Source: an uncultured Prevotellaceae bacterium
Lineage (GTDB): Bacteria > Bacteroidota > Bacteroidia > Bacteroidales > Bacteroidaceae
Length of the DNA stretch: 49,656 nucleotides
NCBI GenBank assembly: GCA_902786565.1
Contig: CADACW010000018.1
Location: 1 to 49,656 of the forward strand
Direction: 5' to 3'
Below, in pieces: positions 1 through 9,525 of the stretch (positions within the stretch are counted from its first letter, which is position 1; each line of letters starts with the position of its first letter). Under the pieces are notes generated by a model, which was not told the origin of the DNA, made no database searches, and was given only the letters and a program-made list of their open reading frames with translations. The position numbers were made by a program, and so were the translations under genes.

Positions 1-65
1 AAAAATCTCCAGAGTACAAAATGTCAAAGAGCAATATTGTGTTAAACTAATGTAATTTTAATAAC

Positions 66-85
66 GGTCGGGCAACCGACTTTTT
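66..85 (+). terminator. Rho-independent terminator of a gene upstream of the window
   Basis: A 5-bp stem GTCGG/CCGAC with a GCAA loop (67-80) is followed directly by five T. It probably ends the transcript of a gene lying left of the window. The first 60 bases are AT-rich and may hold the last codons of that gene, but the frame cannot be decided. Confidence 0.6.
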
Positions 86-115
86 AAAGTGGACTCATAA
101 TTGTAAATTAAAAAT

Positions 116-1246
116 ATGGCGAAAAGGCTTCTGATGGTTGTCAACGAAGACAGATTCTTCCTCTCACACAGGAAGGACATTGCCATAGCAGCCCAAAACG
201 AAGGGTGGGACGTAACCATTGTCTGCAAAGACACAGGGCGGAAGCAGGAGGTGGCCCTCTTGGGCCTGAAGATGATTGAGCTGCCCATCAATCCCACGGG
301 CAGCAACCCCATTGAGGAGCTGCGCACCTTCTGGTTCCTCTTGAACCTCTACCGGCGGCTCCGCCCCGACGTGGTCCATCATGTCGGACTGAAAAACATC
401 CTCTGGGGCGGTCTGGCCGCCAAGCTGACAAGGGTGAAGGGCGTGGTCAATGCCGTCAGCGGACTGGGGGTGCTCTTCTCCGACGACGGCTACGGCCTCA
501 CCACCAAGATGGCCATCCGGGTGATGCGCTTTGCCTGCCACCGCAAGAACATTTCGCAAATATTCCAGAACCAGGAAGACACACAGCTGTTCCAGGACTT
601 GCACATTGCCACCGAGGCGCAGTGCGAGTTCATCAAGGGCTCTGGCGTCAACCTGCAGGAATATGCCTTTACGCCCGAGCCGCCCGAACCGCCCGTCAGG
701 GTGATTCTGTCGGCCAGGATGGTGCGCGAGAAAGGCATCGTCACACTGATTAGGGCGGCAGAGCGGCTGAGAGCCGAGATGCAGGAGAAGGTGGTGTTCA
801 CCCTTTGCGGGGGGCTCTCCAACAACCCCAAAGGCATCAAGGAGCACGAGCTGCGGGAGTGGTGCGACGGCCGGTACATCGAGTGGCTGGGCTATCGCAG
901 CGACATGAAGGAGCTGCTCATGCAGTCGCACATCGTCGTTCTGCCCAGCTATTACCGCGAGGGAGTGCCCAAGTCGCTGATTGAGGCCACCGCCATTGGC
1001 CGCCCCATCATCACAACCCGTTCCTACGGTTGCAAGGACACCGTCGATGACGGTGAGAACGGCTTCCTCATCAGTCCTAAGAACGCGGCAGAACTGGCCG
1101 ACCGCCTCCGCACACTCATCAACGACCGGCCGCTGCGGGTGCGTATGGGTGAGAAAGGCCGCCAGAAAGCTGAACACGAATTCTCCATTGACCACGTCAT
1201 CGCCCGTCATCTGGAGATATACCACAAACTCTACGCATCATGTTAG
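116..1246 (+). CDS. GT4-family glycosyltransferase (surface polysaccharide)
   Basis: 376 residues with a GT-B fold pattern. The N-terminal half opens with a Rossmann-like strand (KRLLMVVNEDRFFLSHR) and the C-terminal half carries the GT4 donor-site block EGVPKSLIEATAIGRPII followed by a D-x-x-NG-x-L-x-x-P segment. This is typical of retaining transferases that add a sugar from a nucleotide-sugar to a lipid-linked glycan. Substrate and linkage cannot be read from sequence. The stop overlaps the start of the next gene, a WecA-like phosphotransferase, by 7 bases, so the two are translationally coupled and probably act in one polysaccharide pathway at the inner face of the cytoplasmic membrane. 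No Bacteroidetes promoter is visible in the 115 bases upstream. Confidence 0.88.
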   Translation: MAKRLLMVVNEDRFFLSHRKDIAIAAQNEGWDVTIVCKDTGRKQEVALLGLKMIELPINPTGSNPIEELRTFWFLLNLYRRLRPDVVHHVGLKNILWGGLAAKLTRVKGVVNAVSGLGVLFSDDGYGLTTKMAIRVMRFACHRKNISQIFQNQEDTQLFQDLHIATEAQCEFIKGSGVNLQEYAFTPEPPEPPVRVILSARMVREKGIVTLIRAAERLRAEMQEKVVFTLCGGLSNNPKGIKEHELREWCDGRYIEWLGYRSDMKELLMQSHIVVLPSYYREGVPKSLIEATAIGRPIITTRSYGCKDTVDDGENGFLISPKNAAELADRLRTLINDRPLRVRMGEKGRQKAEHEFSIDHVIARHLEIYHKLYASC

Positions 1247-2343
1247 TTTTTTACCTTTATCTGATAGGAGCACTGTTGCTGGGTGCCGTTTGCGGCATGA
1301 TATTCACGCCCATGATTCTCAGCTACTGCAAGCACCACAAGCTATACGACATACCCAACGAGCGGAAAATGCACACCACGGCCACACCAAGGATGGGTGG
1401 CCTCTCCTTCTTCCCAAGCATGCTGTTTGGGTTTGGCACATGCCTGACGATTCTCCTGTTCAAGCAGCCCTCTACCACCTCGCTCGACATTGCCAGCGTT
1501 TGCTACCTGGCGGGGCTGGGATTCATCTACATCGTGGGCATCGTCGACGACTTCATCGGGCTGAATGCCCCCATCAAGTTTGTGGCACAGACCATCGTGG
1601 CCACCCTGCTGCCGCTGACAGGCCTCTACCTGAACAATCTGTACGGCCTGCTGGGCATCTACGAGATTCCGCCCTTGGTGGGCATCCCGCTCACCGTTTT
1701 TGCCATCGTGTTCATCACCAACGCCATCAACCTCATCGACGGCATCGACGGCCTGGCTGCCTGCCTGTCTCTATTGGCGCTGGGCGGATTCCTGGTCTAC
1801 TTCCGCCAGTACAACGTCTACGTGAACACCTATTCCATCATGGTGGCCGCCATCATAGGTGGGTTGCTGGCATTCCTCTATTTCAACGTTTTCGGAAAGA
1901 CGGAGAAGAACACCAAGATATTCATGGGCGACGGCGGCTCGTTGTTCCTGGGCTATATGCTGGGCTTCCTGTCCATCAAGAGCGCCATGCACAACGACTT
2001 CATCTGGCCCTACCGCCAAGAGGCGCTGCTGGTGCCGCTGACCCTGCTGTTCATACCCATTGCCGACGTGATCAGGGTGACGCTCTACCGCTTCTTCCAC
2101 CACGCCCCCCTGTTCAAGGCTGACAAGAACCACATCCACCACAAGCTGATGCAGGCCGGGCTCACTCAGCACCAGACGCTGGCGGTCATCCTCGCCACAG
2201 CCGTCCTCATCGTTGTGGTGAACCTTTGTCTGAACGCTAACCTTAACATAAACCTTATAGTGCTCATCGACATTCTGCTGTACACCCTGCTGAACGTTGC
2301 CGCCAACTTCTATAAGAATAAGAAGAAAACCCCAAAACAATAA
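1240..2343 (+). CDS. WecA/TagO-like undecaprenyl-phosphate sugar-1-phosphate transferase
   Basis: 367 residues, strongly hydrophobic, of the MraY/WecA/TagO (glycosyltransferase 4) membrane family. The family loads a sugar-1-phosphate (usually GlcNAc-1-P) on undecaprenyl phosphate, the first step of O-antigen, teichoic acid or capsule synthesis. Visible family blocks are TPRMGGLSFF near residue 50, the Asp-rich loop GIVDDFIGLNAPIKF near 105, NAINLIDGIDGLA near 165 and the GDGGSLFLGY block near 230, followed by a His-rich loop DKNHIHHKLMQAGL. These carry the Mg-binding Asp and the His typical of WecA rather than MraY. It overlaps the preceding glycosyltransferase by 7 bases. Confidence 0.92.
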   Translation: MLVFYLYLIGALLLGAVCGMIFTPMILSYCKHHKLYDIPNERKMHTTATPRMGGLSFFPSMLFGFGTCLTILLFKQPSTTSLDIASVCYLAGLGFIYIVGIVDDFIGLNAPIKFVAQTIVATLLPLTGLYLNNLYGLLGIYEIPPLVGIPLTVFAIVFITNAINLIDGIDGLAACLSLLALGGFLVYFRQYNVYVNTYSIMVAAIIGGLLAFLYFNVFGKTEKNTKIFMGDGGSLFLGYMLGFLSIKSAMHNDFIWPYRQEALLVPLTLLFIPIADVIRVTLYRFFHHAPLFKADKNHIHHKLMQAGLTQHQTLAVILATAVLIVVVNLCLNANLNINLIVLIDILLYTLLNVAANFYKNKKKTPKQ

Positions 2344-2361
2344 AACTGTTCTTTTGTTAGT

Positions 2362-3126
2362 ATGTCTTTCAATATGATGAAACTGATCAGCTGGAACGTA
2401 AACGGGCTGCGAGCCTGCGAAGGAAAAGGATTTAGCGATGTGTTCGGCCAACTGGATGCCGACTTCTTCTGCCTGCAGGAGACGAAAATGCAGCAGGGGC
2501 AGCTCGACCTGGACTTCCCCGGCTACGACTCCTACTGGAACTACGCCGAGAAGAAGGGCTACAGCGGCACCGCCATCTTCACCCGCCACAAGCCGCTGGC
2601 CGTCACCACCGGCATAGGCATCGACGAGCACGACCACGAGGGCCGCGTGGTCACCCTGGAGATGGAGCAGTTCTTCCTGGTCTGCGTCTACACGCCCAAC
2701 TCGCAGGACGAGCTGAAGCGCCTGGACTACCGCATGCGCTGGGAGGACGACTTCCAGGCCTACCTGCGCGCCCTTGACGCCAGGAAGCCCGTCATCGTCT
2801 GTGGCGACATGAACGTGGCCCACGAGGAGATAGACCTGAAGAACCCCAAGAGCAACCGCCGCAACGCCGGCTTCACCGACGAGGAGCGGCAGAAGTTCTC
2901 GCAGCTGCTCGCCGCCGGTTTCACCGACACCTTCCGGTGGCTGCACCCCGACGAGGTGACCTACTCCTGGTGGAGCTACCGTTTCCAGGCCCGCCAGAAG
3001 AATGCCGGGTGGCGCATAGACTATTTCCTCGTCTCCGACCGCCTGCGCCCCGCCGTCAAGGAGGCCAATATCCGCACCGACATCCTCGGCAGCGACCACT
3101 GCCCCGTGGAGCTGCTCTTGGCATAG
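2362..3126 (+). CDS. xth: Exodeoxyribonuclease III
   Basis: 254 residues of the exonuclease III / AP endonuclease family (endonuclease-exonuclease-phosphatase fold), which cuts DNA at abasic sites in base-excision repair. Catalytic blocks are all present: [15 protein letters not shown] (metal Glu), [47 protein letters not shown] and the C-terminal GSDHCPV His. The family usually begins at [10 protein letters not shown], so translation may start at 2377 (or 2374) rather than 2362; both are in frame. It lies 18 bases after the transferase but is unrelated to it in function. A perfect inverted repeat follows the stop. Confidence 0.95.
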   Translation: MSFNMMKLISWNVNGLRACEGKGFSDVFGQLDADFFCLQETKMQQGQLDLDFPGYDSYWNYAEKKGYSGTAIFTRHKPLAVTTGIGIDEHDHEGRVVTLEMEQFFLVCVYTPNSQDELKRLDYRMRWEDDFQAYLRALDARKPVIVCGDMNVAHEEIDLKNPKSNRRNAGFTDEERQKFSQLLAAGFTDTFRWLHPDEVTYSWWSYRFQARQKNAGWRIDYFLVSDRLRPAVKEANIRTDILGSDHCPVELLLA

Positions 3127-3165
3127 CCCACCGCCCGCTTTCCCGCCTGTCCACATGGGTGGCAA

Positions 3166-3210
3166 AAAATTCCCACCGTGGGAATGTTTCGTTCCCACGG
3201 TGGGAATTTT
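3166..3210. terminator. Bidirectional terminator, 19-bp perfect inverted repeat
   Basis: Arms 3166-3184 and 3192-3210 are perfectly complementary over 19 bp around a 7-base loop. Each arm begins or ends with AAAA/TTTT, giving a T-tract in both directions. It lies between the convergent xth and leucine-rich-repeat genes and fits a shared terminator. Each arm contains a near-palindromic core (TTCCCACNGTGGGAA), so it may also be a dispersed repeat element. Confidence 0.75.
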
Positions 3211-3224
3211 CAGGTTGCCTTATG

Positions 3225-6200
3225 TCATTCTTCCATTTCCCTCTGCAGTCTTGCCAGTTGGCTCATGCGTGAGATGATGGTTGCGATGTCGGCCACATCC
3301 ACTTTGTTGTCTTTGTTTGTGTCTGCTGCCTCTCTGAATTCAGCTGCCTGACCGGCCAAGACGCTGATCACGGTGGCAATGTCGGCCACGTCCACCTTGC
3401 CGTCGTTGTTCACGTCGCAGCTTTCGGCTCTCTCAAACTCTGCGGCGACGTTCACGTTGGCCGTGACGAAGGAGATGGTGTAGGTGCCCTCTTCGGTCAC
3501 CTGGCTGGTGACGTCGGTGCCGTTCACCGTGAGCTGCTTCAGTTTGTAGTTCTCGTCCGGCTTGACTGTGAGCACGAGCTGTCCGCCGTAGTCAACGGTG
3601 AATGATGACGGCTCTACGGTGCCGTTCTCCGCCGGGACGATGGTCACGATGTAGGTGATAATCTTCCACTGTGCGAAGAGTGTGATGGTGGCATCGGCTT
3701 CGGGTGTCAGGTTTTTCACAGCCTGCTTGTCGGTGTAGGCTGTTCCGCTGCCGTCGGCCTTGGTGTTCCATCCGGTGAATTCGTAGCCTGTGCGGCTGAA
3801 GGCGTTGGCGGTCAGGGCCTTTGCAGCCTCGTCGTAAGTGAACGCCTGGTCGGCCATTGTGCCGTCGCCCGTGTTGGCGTCGAAGTGAATCTTGTAGTTG
3901 TTGGCCTTCCAAGTGGCGGTGTACGTGCGGTTGCCTGTTGAGCCTTTGGCGATGGTGACAGCCGTGGCGGCCTCGCTTTGTTCAGTGCCTGTCCATCCCG
4001 TGAAGGTGTAGCCGGTTCGGATTGGGTTGACAAGGACGATGTTGTTGTATTCTATGCTATATGTCTTCTCGTTCTCCTGGCCTTCGGGCAGCTGTCCACC
4101 TGCGAGGTCGTAGGTGATGGTGTAGATGACGGGCGTGAATGATGCCACGAATGAGAGGTCGTGGTTGATGGCAGTCTCATAGACAAACGGGTTTGTGAAG
4201 TCCGTTCTGCCAGCGAAGATTTCCTCTTCGGCTGTGCTTTCTGTCAAGTCCCCCAACGTCAGGCTGGCCAGTTCGTAGCCCGTGTCGGGTGTCAGTGTGA
4301 CGGTGAAGCTTGAGTTGTTGAGCGTGTCGCCGTTGGGTTTGCGTGTCAGTTTCGACTCATATCCCTTTGCCTCCATGTCGTCGATGGCTATGGTGCCATT
4401 GCCCTTTGACTCGAAGTACACCACGTATGACCACGTCTTCATGTTCTGGAACTGTTTCCATCCGTCGGCACCCTGATAGTCGGGCACGGTGCCGCCGGGC
4501 ACCCAGAGTGTGGCTTTGGTGTAGAAATCGTTGGCGAATGCGTCGTCGACGATGGCGATGGGCGTCACGTGGTGCACCTTCACGTTCTGCACACTCTCCT
4601 GGGAGCCAATAGATGTATGGTTGAACAGGATGCCTATATCGGTCACCTTCGGTCCAATCTCTATGTCATTGCAGGCATATACCAGCGGGTCGTCCGTTGT
4701 TTCCCTCGTCACGTTGCGGCCCAGATAGACGTAGTCAATCGGCTCGTTGGAAATAAGGTAGCCATGGCCCCATGAGTGCTCCGACGTGCCGTTGTCGAAC
4801 TTGAGCGGCATGTCGCTGTCGGCTATAATCAGGCGCTTAATGCTGGACCCCTCACCTCGGTTGCAGTAGAAGGCTGCGCGGCCTATTCTCTTCACCGTCG
4901 AGGGGATGGTGATTTCCTCTAAGGCCAGGACATTGTAGAAGGCGCAGCTGCCTATCTCCTCGATACCCTCTCCCAGGGTGACGGAAGCAAGGTCGAAGCA
5001 CTGCTCGAACACGCCTGTGTCTTCGTAGAGACCGGGGATGGCCTTCAGCGTACCAGGCAGGTCGATGCGAGTGAGTCCGCACTCGTCAAATGCTCTGCCT
5101 CCCAGCGTCTGCAGCTTGTCGCCCAGTTCGATGTAGGTCATTTTCCTGCATTGGCTGAAAGCACGGTTGCCAATGCTCACCACGTTGGTCAGGCCCAGGA
5201 CTTCCCCTTCCAGATTATAGCACTCCTTGTACTCACCGTCGCCAATGGCAGTCACCTTCGGGCCGAAAGTGAGGCTCACGAGGTTAGAGCCGAAGGTATT
5301 CACGGCTTTGCCACTGCGCTCGATGTTACGTCCCACGTATGCTTTCACGGTAGCGTTGGAATCGAAGATTGAATAGTAAACATTTTCATAGTTCACTGTC
5401 AGCGGCTTGTCGCTGTCCTCAATGGTTACGTTGATATCGGCGTACATGTTCCAGAAAGCATTGGCCATGATGTGGGTGGTGCTGGCGGGGATGGTGATGT
5501 TCTTCACCTTGCTGCACCCTTCGAAGGCGCGCTCGCCGATGGTGGTGAGGCTGGTGCCAAGCCATACGGACATCTCATCCTGCTCGATTTGAGTGCCTGC
5601 ATTATTGAAGGCGTAGGCGTCAATGGTCTTCACCGTGTTGGGCAGATTGATGGCTGTCAGGGCCATACAATAGCCGAAGGCAAATTCGCCGATGCTTTCA
5701 AGTGCGCTGTTGTCGGCGAAGGTAAGTGTGGCCAGGTTCCGGCTATAGTAGAACAAATAGGGCAAGACGCTCTTCACTTTCGGTCCGAAGGTGGCGCTCG
5801 TCACGTTTTCGCCGAACAGGGGGTCCGAGAAGTTCTCCTCCGTGCGCACCAAGTCACGGCCTATATAGACGTCCACCGACTGAGGGTCGTCGATTGTGGC
5901 AGCCCAATCGCGGGTGACCGTAAGCGGCTCGTCACTGTCGGCGATGGTCAGCGTGAAGTGCTTGTCGCTGTTGATGTCCCACAGGGCCGAGCCATGGAAG
6001 GACTTGACGCTGGCGGGGATGGTGAGTTCCTCAAGGTTATAACAAAAGGAGAAGGTGTTAGGCTCGATGGAGGTCAGGCTTTCCGACAATCTGACGCTGG
6101 CAAGTGAGGTGCACCAATTGAAGGCTCCCTCGCCTACTGTGGTCACGGTGTTTGGCATGTCAACAGCTGTCAGTACCGGGCAAGATTGAAAGGCAAAATC

Positions 6201-6776
6201 GCCAATGGTGGTCAGACTGGTGGCTTGGCTGAGGTCGAGCGTTTCCAGTTGTTCGTTTGTTTCGAACATTTTTGTGGGAATAGTGGTCACTTTCGGCCCC
6301 ACGGTGACATGCTTCACCTGGTTAAAGAAGGTAACGGGATTCTCGGACACCAAGTCGCGGCCTAAGTAGAGGTTCTCGTAAGGCACCCATTCGGTGTTTA
6401 GACTGGTGTACGTAAGAGGTGCATCGCCGTCTTCGAATGTCACGTCGTTGCACGCCGTGGCATCGTATGCCAGCCAGCCGGCAATGGTGGTTACGGTGGC
6501 GGGGATGGTGATGGCCGTCACTTTGGCGCAGGCATAGAAGGCGCCCATGTCTTCGCCATTGTTGATTTGCGTCACGGTGTAGGTCTTGCCCCCGTTAGTG
6601 ACTGTCGGGGGAACGGTTACGGCCCCCTCGGTCTCCTCAGGCACACGTGACAGGGCTGCCGTGTTCTCTGAAAGTACACGATAGGTGAACCCGTCGGCAA
6701 CAAACTCTTCCTGCGCATTGACAGCCATTAGCGGCAGGCACAGGAACAAAAAGCATAAAAGTCGTTTTGTCTTCAT
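3225..6776 (-). CDS. BspA-like leucine-rich-repeat surface protein with InlB-type repeats and dockerin-like C-terminus
   Basis: 1183 residues. A signal peptide (MKTKRLLCFLFLCLPLMAVNA, cleavage near residue 21) is followed by many LRR_5 / Treponema-BspA type repeats of the form (I/L)P-x-T-V-x-x-I-x-x-x-A-F over about residues 60-760. Two Listeria-Bacteroides (InlB B-type) repeats follow, with the signatures GYTFTGW and GYEFTGWNTKADGSG at about 920-1060. The C-terminus has two Asp/Asn-rich dockerin-like motifs (DVNNDGKVDVADI and DTNKDNKVDVADI). Such proteins are exported and cell-surface associated; BspA of Tannerella binds fibronectin, but the ligand here is unknown. It has its own promoter at 6851-6882 and is divergent from the SGNH hydrolase gene. 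The dockerin-like end need not imply a cellulosome, because Prevotella carries such ends on many secreted proteins. Confidence 0.9.
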   Translation of the reverse strand: MKTKRLLCFLFLCLPLMAVNAQEEFVADGFTYRVLSENTAALSRVPEETEGAVTVPPTVTNGGKTYTVTQINNGEDMGAFYACAKVTAITIPATVTTIAGWLAYDATACNDVTFEDGDAPLTYTSLNTEWVPYENLYLGRDLVSENPVTFFNQVKHVTVGPKVTTIPTKMFETNEQLETLDLSQATSLTTIGDFAFQSCPVLTAVDMPNTVTTVGEGAFNWCTSLASVRLSESLTSIEPNTFSFCYNLEELTIPASVKSFHGSALWDINSDKHFTLTIADSDEPLTVTRDWAATIDDPQSVDVYIGRDLVRTEENFSDPLFGENVTSATFGPKVKSVLPYLFYYSRNLATLTFADNSALESIGEFAFGYCMALTAINLPNTVKTIDAYAFNNAGTQIEQDEMSVWLGTSLTTIGERAFEGCSKVKNITIPASTTHIMANAFWNMYADINVTIEDSDKPLTVNYENVYYSIFDSNATVKAYVGRNIERSGKAVNTFGSNLVSLTFGPKVTAIGDGEYKECYNLEGEVLGLTNVVSIGNRAFSQCRKMTYIELGDKLQTLGGRAFDECGLTRIDLPGTLKAIPGLYEDTGVFEQCFDLASVTLGEGIEEIGSCAFYNVLALEEITIPSTVKRIGRAAFYCNRGEGSSIKRLIIADSDMPLKFDNGTSEHSWGHGYLISNEPIDYVYLGRNVTRETTDDPLVYACNDIEIGPKVTDIGILFNHTSIGSQESVQNVKVHHVTPIAIVDDAFANDFYTKATLWVPGGTVPDYQGADGWKQFQNMKTWSYVVYFESKGNGTIAIDDMEAKGYESKLTRKPNGDTLNNSSFTVTLTPDTGYELASLTLGDLTESTAEEEIFAGRTDFTNPFVYETAINHDLSFVASFTPVIYTITYDLAGGQLPEGQENEKTYSIEYNNIVLVNPIRTGYTFTGWTGTEQSEAATAVTIAKGSTGNRTYTATWKANNYKIHFDANTGDGTMADQAFTYDEAAKALTANAFSRTGYEFTGWNTKADGSGTAYTDKQAVKNLTPEADATITLFAQWKIITYIVTIVPAENGTVEPSSFTVDYGGQLVLTVKPDENYKLKQLTVNGTDVTSQVTEEGTYTISFVTANVNVAAEFERAESCDVNNDGKVDVADIATVISVLAGQAAEFREAADTNKDNKVDVADIATIISRMSQLARLQREMEE

Positions 6777-6850
6777 CTTAGCAAGTTATTAGGTTAATAT
6801 TAATCTGGATTTTGGCAAACAGCTTTTAGCGTTATTGCGATACTTGCTGG

Positions 6851-6882
6851 CAAAGATAGTGAAAAAGCGTGAACCCTCCAAA
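6851..6882 (-). promoter_or_regulatory. Bacteroidetes sigma-ABfr promoter of the leucine-rich-repeat gene
   Basis: Read on the minus strand: TTTGG (6878-6882), 19 bases, TATCTTTG (6851-6858). It gives a leader of about 70 bases. It is back to back with the promoter at 6899-6930. Confidence 0.75.
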
Positions 6883-6898
6883 TGTTTTTGCGCTTTTC

Positions 6899-6930
6899 TT
6901 TGGCCGTTTCGCATAAAATGCGTATTTTTG
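6899..6930 (+). promoter_or_regulatory. Bacteroidetes promoter of the SGNH hydrolase operon
   Basis: TTTGG (6899-6903), 19 bases, TATTTTTG (6923-6930), followed by CAGC. The element sits inside the longer block TTTCTTTGGCCGTTTC that recurs before other genes in this window. Confidence 0.8.
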
Positions 6931-6985
6931 CAGCATCTTTGCGACAGGAAGCGCAGCAGAAGAGGCAATCATCACACAAAAAGAC

Positions 6986-7681
6986 ATGAAAGTAATGAAA
7001 AAACTATTCGGCATCATATTGGCGGCGATGCTCTGCCTGACCGCGGCCACAGCACAGGTGAAGAGCGTGTCGGTGCTGGGCGACAGCTACTCCACCTTCG
7101 AGGGCTACCTGACGCCTGCCACCAACGAGATATGGTACTTCACCAACACGGCCGGCGGGCGCACCGACGTCACCGATGTGCGCCAGACCTGGTGGCACCA
7201 GCTCATCAGCCAACAGGGCTGGAAACTCTGCCTGAACAATTCGTACAGCGGCTCCACCATCTGCTATACCGGCTACAACGGCAACGACTACTCGCAGCGC
7301 TCATTCGTCAACCGTGCCGCCAATCTGGGCTGCCCCGACATCATCTTCATCTTCGGGGCCACCAACGACAGCTGGGCCGGCTCGCCCATCGGCGACTACA
7401 AGTACGATGCCATCACGCCCACCGACCTGTGGCAGTTCAGGCCCGCCCTGGCCCGTCTGCTCCACTTTATGACCACCCGCTATCTGGGCACCCGGCTCTA
7501 CTTCATCCTGAACGACGGCCTGAAGCCCGAAATCAACGAGTCGGTGCTGACCATCTGCCAGCACTACGGCGTCGACGTCATCGCCCTGCACGACATCCAC
7601 AAGAAGTCGGGCCACCCCTCCATCAAGGGCATGCAGCAGATTGCCGAACAAATCACACACTTCCTCAACCATCATCAATGA
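6986..7681 (+). CDS. Secreted SGNH/GDSL-type hydrolase
   Basis: 231 residues. A signal peptide (MKVMKKLFGIILAAMLCLTAATAQ) is followed by the SGNH block I signature VLGDSYSTFEG (nucleophile Ser about residue 34), a block III GATNDSW around residue 115, and a C-terminal SGHPSIKGM carrying the catalytic His with the family spacing. Members hydrolyse esters on lipids or acetylated sugars, often hemicellulose; the substrate here is not known. Translation may begin at the second Met (6995). The stop overlaps the start of the LuxR-type regulator by four bases (ATGA), so the enzyme, regulator and SerB form one transcription unit from the promoter at 6899-6930. Confidence 0.88.
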   Translation: MKVMKKLFGIILAAMLCLTAATAQVKSVSVLGDSYSTFEGYLTPATNEIWYFTNTAGGRTDVTDVRQTWWHQLISQQGWKLCLNNSYSGSTICYTGYNGNDYSQRSFVNRAANLGCPDIIFIFGATNDSWAGSPIGDYKYDAITPTDLWQFRPALARLLHFMTTRYLGTRLYFILNDGLKPEINESVLTICQHYGVDVIALHDIHKKSGHPSIKGMQQIAEQITHFLNHHQ

Positions 7682-8268
7682 CACCACACAATCCGACAGT
7701 AGCCATCATCGACCCCAACACGCTGGCCGCAATGGGGCTGCGGCAGTTGCTGCTGGGAGTGATGCCCATGCTCACCATCGACACCTTCGGCAGCATGGCC
7801 GAACTGGAGGCCAACCACCCCGAACAGTACATGCACTACTTCGTGGCGATGAACCTGGCGCTCGAAAACCGCCCTTTCTTCCTGAAAAACAGGCGCAAGA
7901 CCATCGTGCTCACCCTCTCGCTCGACGGCAGCACACAGCTCTCCGAGTTTCACTGCATCTGCATCAATGTGCCTGAGAAGCAGCTGGTGCGCACCATCCT
8001 GACCATGCTGCAGGCGGGGCACCACGGCGGGGCCGCACCCGTGCTGGGCTCCCGCCAGCAGCAAATACTCTCCGACCGCGAGGCCGAGGTGATGGTCCTC
8101 ATCGTGCAGGGCCTCATCAACAAGGAGATTGCCGACCGCCTCTGCATCAGCCTCTCCACCGTGGTCACCCACCGCAAGAACATCATGGAGAAGCTCGGCA
8201 TACGCAGCGTCTCTGCACTCACCATCTACGCCGTGATGAACGGCTATGTAGACATCAACAAGATATAA
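7678..8268 (+). CDS. LuxR/NarL-type HTH regulator with degenerate receiver domain
   Basis: 196 residues. The C-terminal 65 residues form a clear GerE/LuxR helix-turn-helix (LSDREAEVMVLIVQGLINKEIADRLCIS, then TVVTHRKNIMEKLGI). The N-terminal part begins like a response-regulator receiver (VAIIDPNTLAAMGLRQLL) but no Asp is visible at the usual phosphoacceptor strand, which reads YFVAMNLALEN. It probably does not sense a kinase in the standard way. The frame is open far upstream, but the ATG at 7678, overlapping the hydrolase stop as ATGA, fits the family and the operon. Target genes are unknown. It is related to the regulator at 45689-46342, which keeps the Asp. Confidence 0.88.
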   Translation: MTPHNPTVAIIDPNTLAAMGLRQLLLGVMPMLTIDTFGSMAELEANHPEQYMHYFVAMNLALENRPFFLKNRRKTIVLTLSLDGSTQLSEFHCICINVPEKQLVRTILTMLQAGHHGGAAPVLGSRQQQILSDREAEVMVLIVQGLINKEIADRLCISLSTVVTHRKNIMEKLGIRSVSALTIYAVMNGYVDINKI

Positions 8269-8277
8269 CCGTAAACT

Positions 8278-9519
8278 ATGGAACAGACCATACGCGAAGA
8301 ACAGATATTGGTACGCATCACCGGGCAGGACCGCCCGGGGCTCACAGCGTCGGTCATGGGCATACTGGCCAAGTATGACGCTCAAATCCTGGACATTGGC
8401 CAGGCCGACATACACTCCACCCTCTCGCTGGGCATCCTCATCCGCATGGACGAGACCCACTCCGGACAGGTGATGAAGGAACTACTCTTCAAGGCCACCG
8501 AACTGGGCGTGAACATCGGCTTCTCGCCCATCAGCGACGACGAGTACGAGGAGTGGGTGGGCCATCAGGGCAAGAACCGCTACATCCTCATGGTGATGGG
8601 CCGGCAGCTGGAGGCACGCCAGATTGAGGCCGCCACCCGCGTCATTGCCGACCAGGGCTTCAACATCGACGCCATCCGCCGCATGACGGGGCGCAAGAGC
8701 ATACGCAACCCCGCCAAGCACATCCGCGCCTGCATAGAGTTCTCGCTACGCGGAGAGCCCCGCGACCGCCAGGAGATGCAGTCCAGCCTGATGAGGATTT
8801 CGGCCGAGCAGGAGATGGACTTCTCATTCCAGCGCGACGACATGTTCCGACGCATGCGCCGCCTCATCTGCTTCGATATGGACTCTACGCTCATACAGAC
8901 CGAGTGCATCGACGAGTTGGCCGAGCGTGCCGGCGTGGGCGCACAGGTGAGGGCCATCACCGAGAGCGCCATGCGCGGCGAGATTGACTTCAAGGAGAGC
9001 TTTACCCGCCGCGTGAGCCTGCTCAAGGGCCTCGACGTGAGCGTCATGCAGGACATTGCCGAGCATCTGCCCATCACCGAGGGCGTAGACCGCCTGATGA
9101 CCATCCTCAAGCGCTGCGGCTACAAGATTGCCATACTCAGCGGCGGCTTCACTTACTTCGGCGAGTATCTGCAGCGACGCTACGGCATCGACTATGTCTA
9201 TGCCAACGAGCTGGAGGTCGACGACAACGGCAAGCTGACGGGCCGCTACGTGGGCGAGATTGTCGACGGCCACCGCAAGGCAGAACTGCTGAAGCTCATC
9301 GCACAAGTGGAGAAGGTGAACCTGGCGCAGACCATCGCCGTGGGCGACGGCGCCAACGACCTGCCCATGATCAGCGAGGCCGGCCTGGGCATTGCCTTCC
9401 ACGCCAAGCCGCGTGTGGTGGCCAATGCCAAGCAGAGCATCAACACCATCGGTCTCGACGGCGTGCTCTATTTCCTCGGTTTCAAGGACTCCTACCTTGG
9501 CGACCAGGGAAAACTTTAG
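8278..9519 (+). CDS. serB: Phosphoserine phosphatase with N-terminal ACT domains
   Basis: 413 residues. Two ACT-type ligand-binding domains cover about residues 8-180 (opening ILVRITGQDRPGLTASVMG), followed by a HAD phosphatase domain with the DxDST nucleophile motif FDMDSTLIQTECIDELA at about 200, motif II LSGGFTYFG and motif III/IV VGDGANDLPMI. It removes phosphate from O-phosphoserine in the last step of serine synthesis in the cytosol. The ACT pair suggests allosteric control by serine or another amino acid. It starts 9 bases after the regulator, so it belongs to the same operon. Serine feeds cysteine and one-carbon metabolism. Confidence 0.95.
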   Translation: MEQTIREEQILVRITGQDRPGLTASVMGILAKYDAQILDIGQADIHSTLSLGILIRMDETHSGQVMKELLFKATELGVNIGFSPISDDEYEEWVGHQGKNRYILMVMGRQLEARQIEAATRVIADQGFNIDAIRRMTGRKSIRNPAKHIRACIEFSLRGEPRDRQEMQSSLMRISAEQEMDFSFQRDDMFRRMRRLICFDMDSTLIQTECIDELAERAGVGAQVRAITESAMRGEIDFKESFTRRVSLLKGLDVSVMQDIAEHLPITEGVDRLMTILKRCGYKIAILSGGFTYFGEYLQRRYGIDYVYANELEVDDNGKLTGRYVGEIVDGHRKAELLKLIAQVEKVNLAQTIAVGDGANDLPMISEAGLGIAFHAKPRVVANAKQSINTIGLDGVLYFLGFKDSYLGDQGKL

Positions 9520-9525
9520 AAAGAC

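Noticed and set aside
1771-3198. Long minus-strand open frame of 475 codons
   Set aside because: It is antisense to the well-supported WecA-like and xth genes, has repetitive Val/Gly/Leu/His composition and matches no family.
6835-7677. N-terminal extension of the LuxR-type regulator upstream of 7678
   Set aside because: That part is the shifted frame of the SGNH hydrolase. The ATGA overlap at 7678 gives a normal regulator start.
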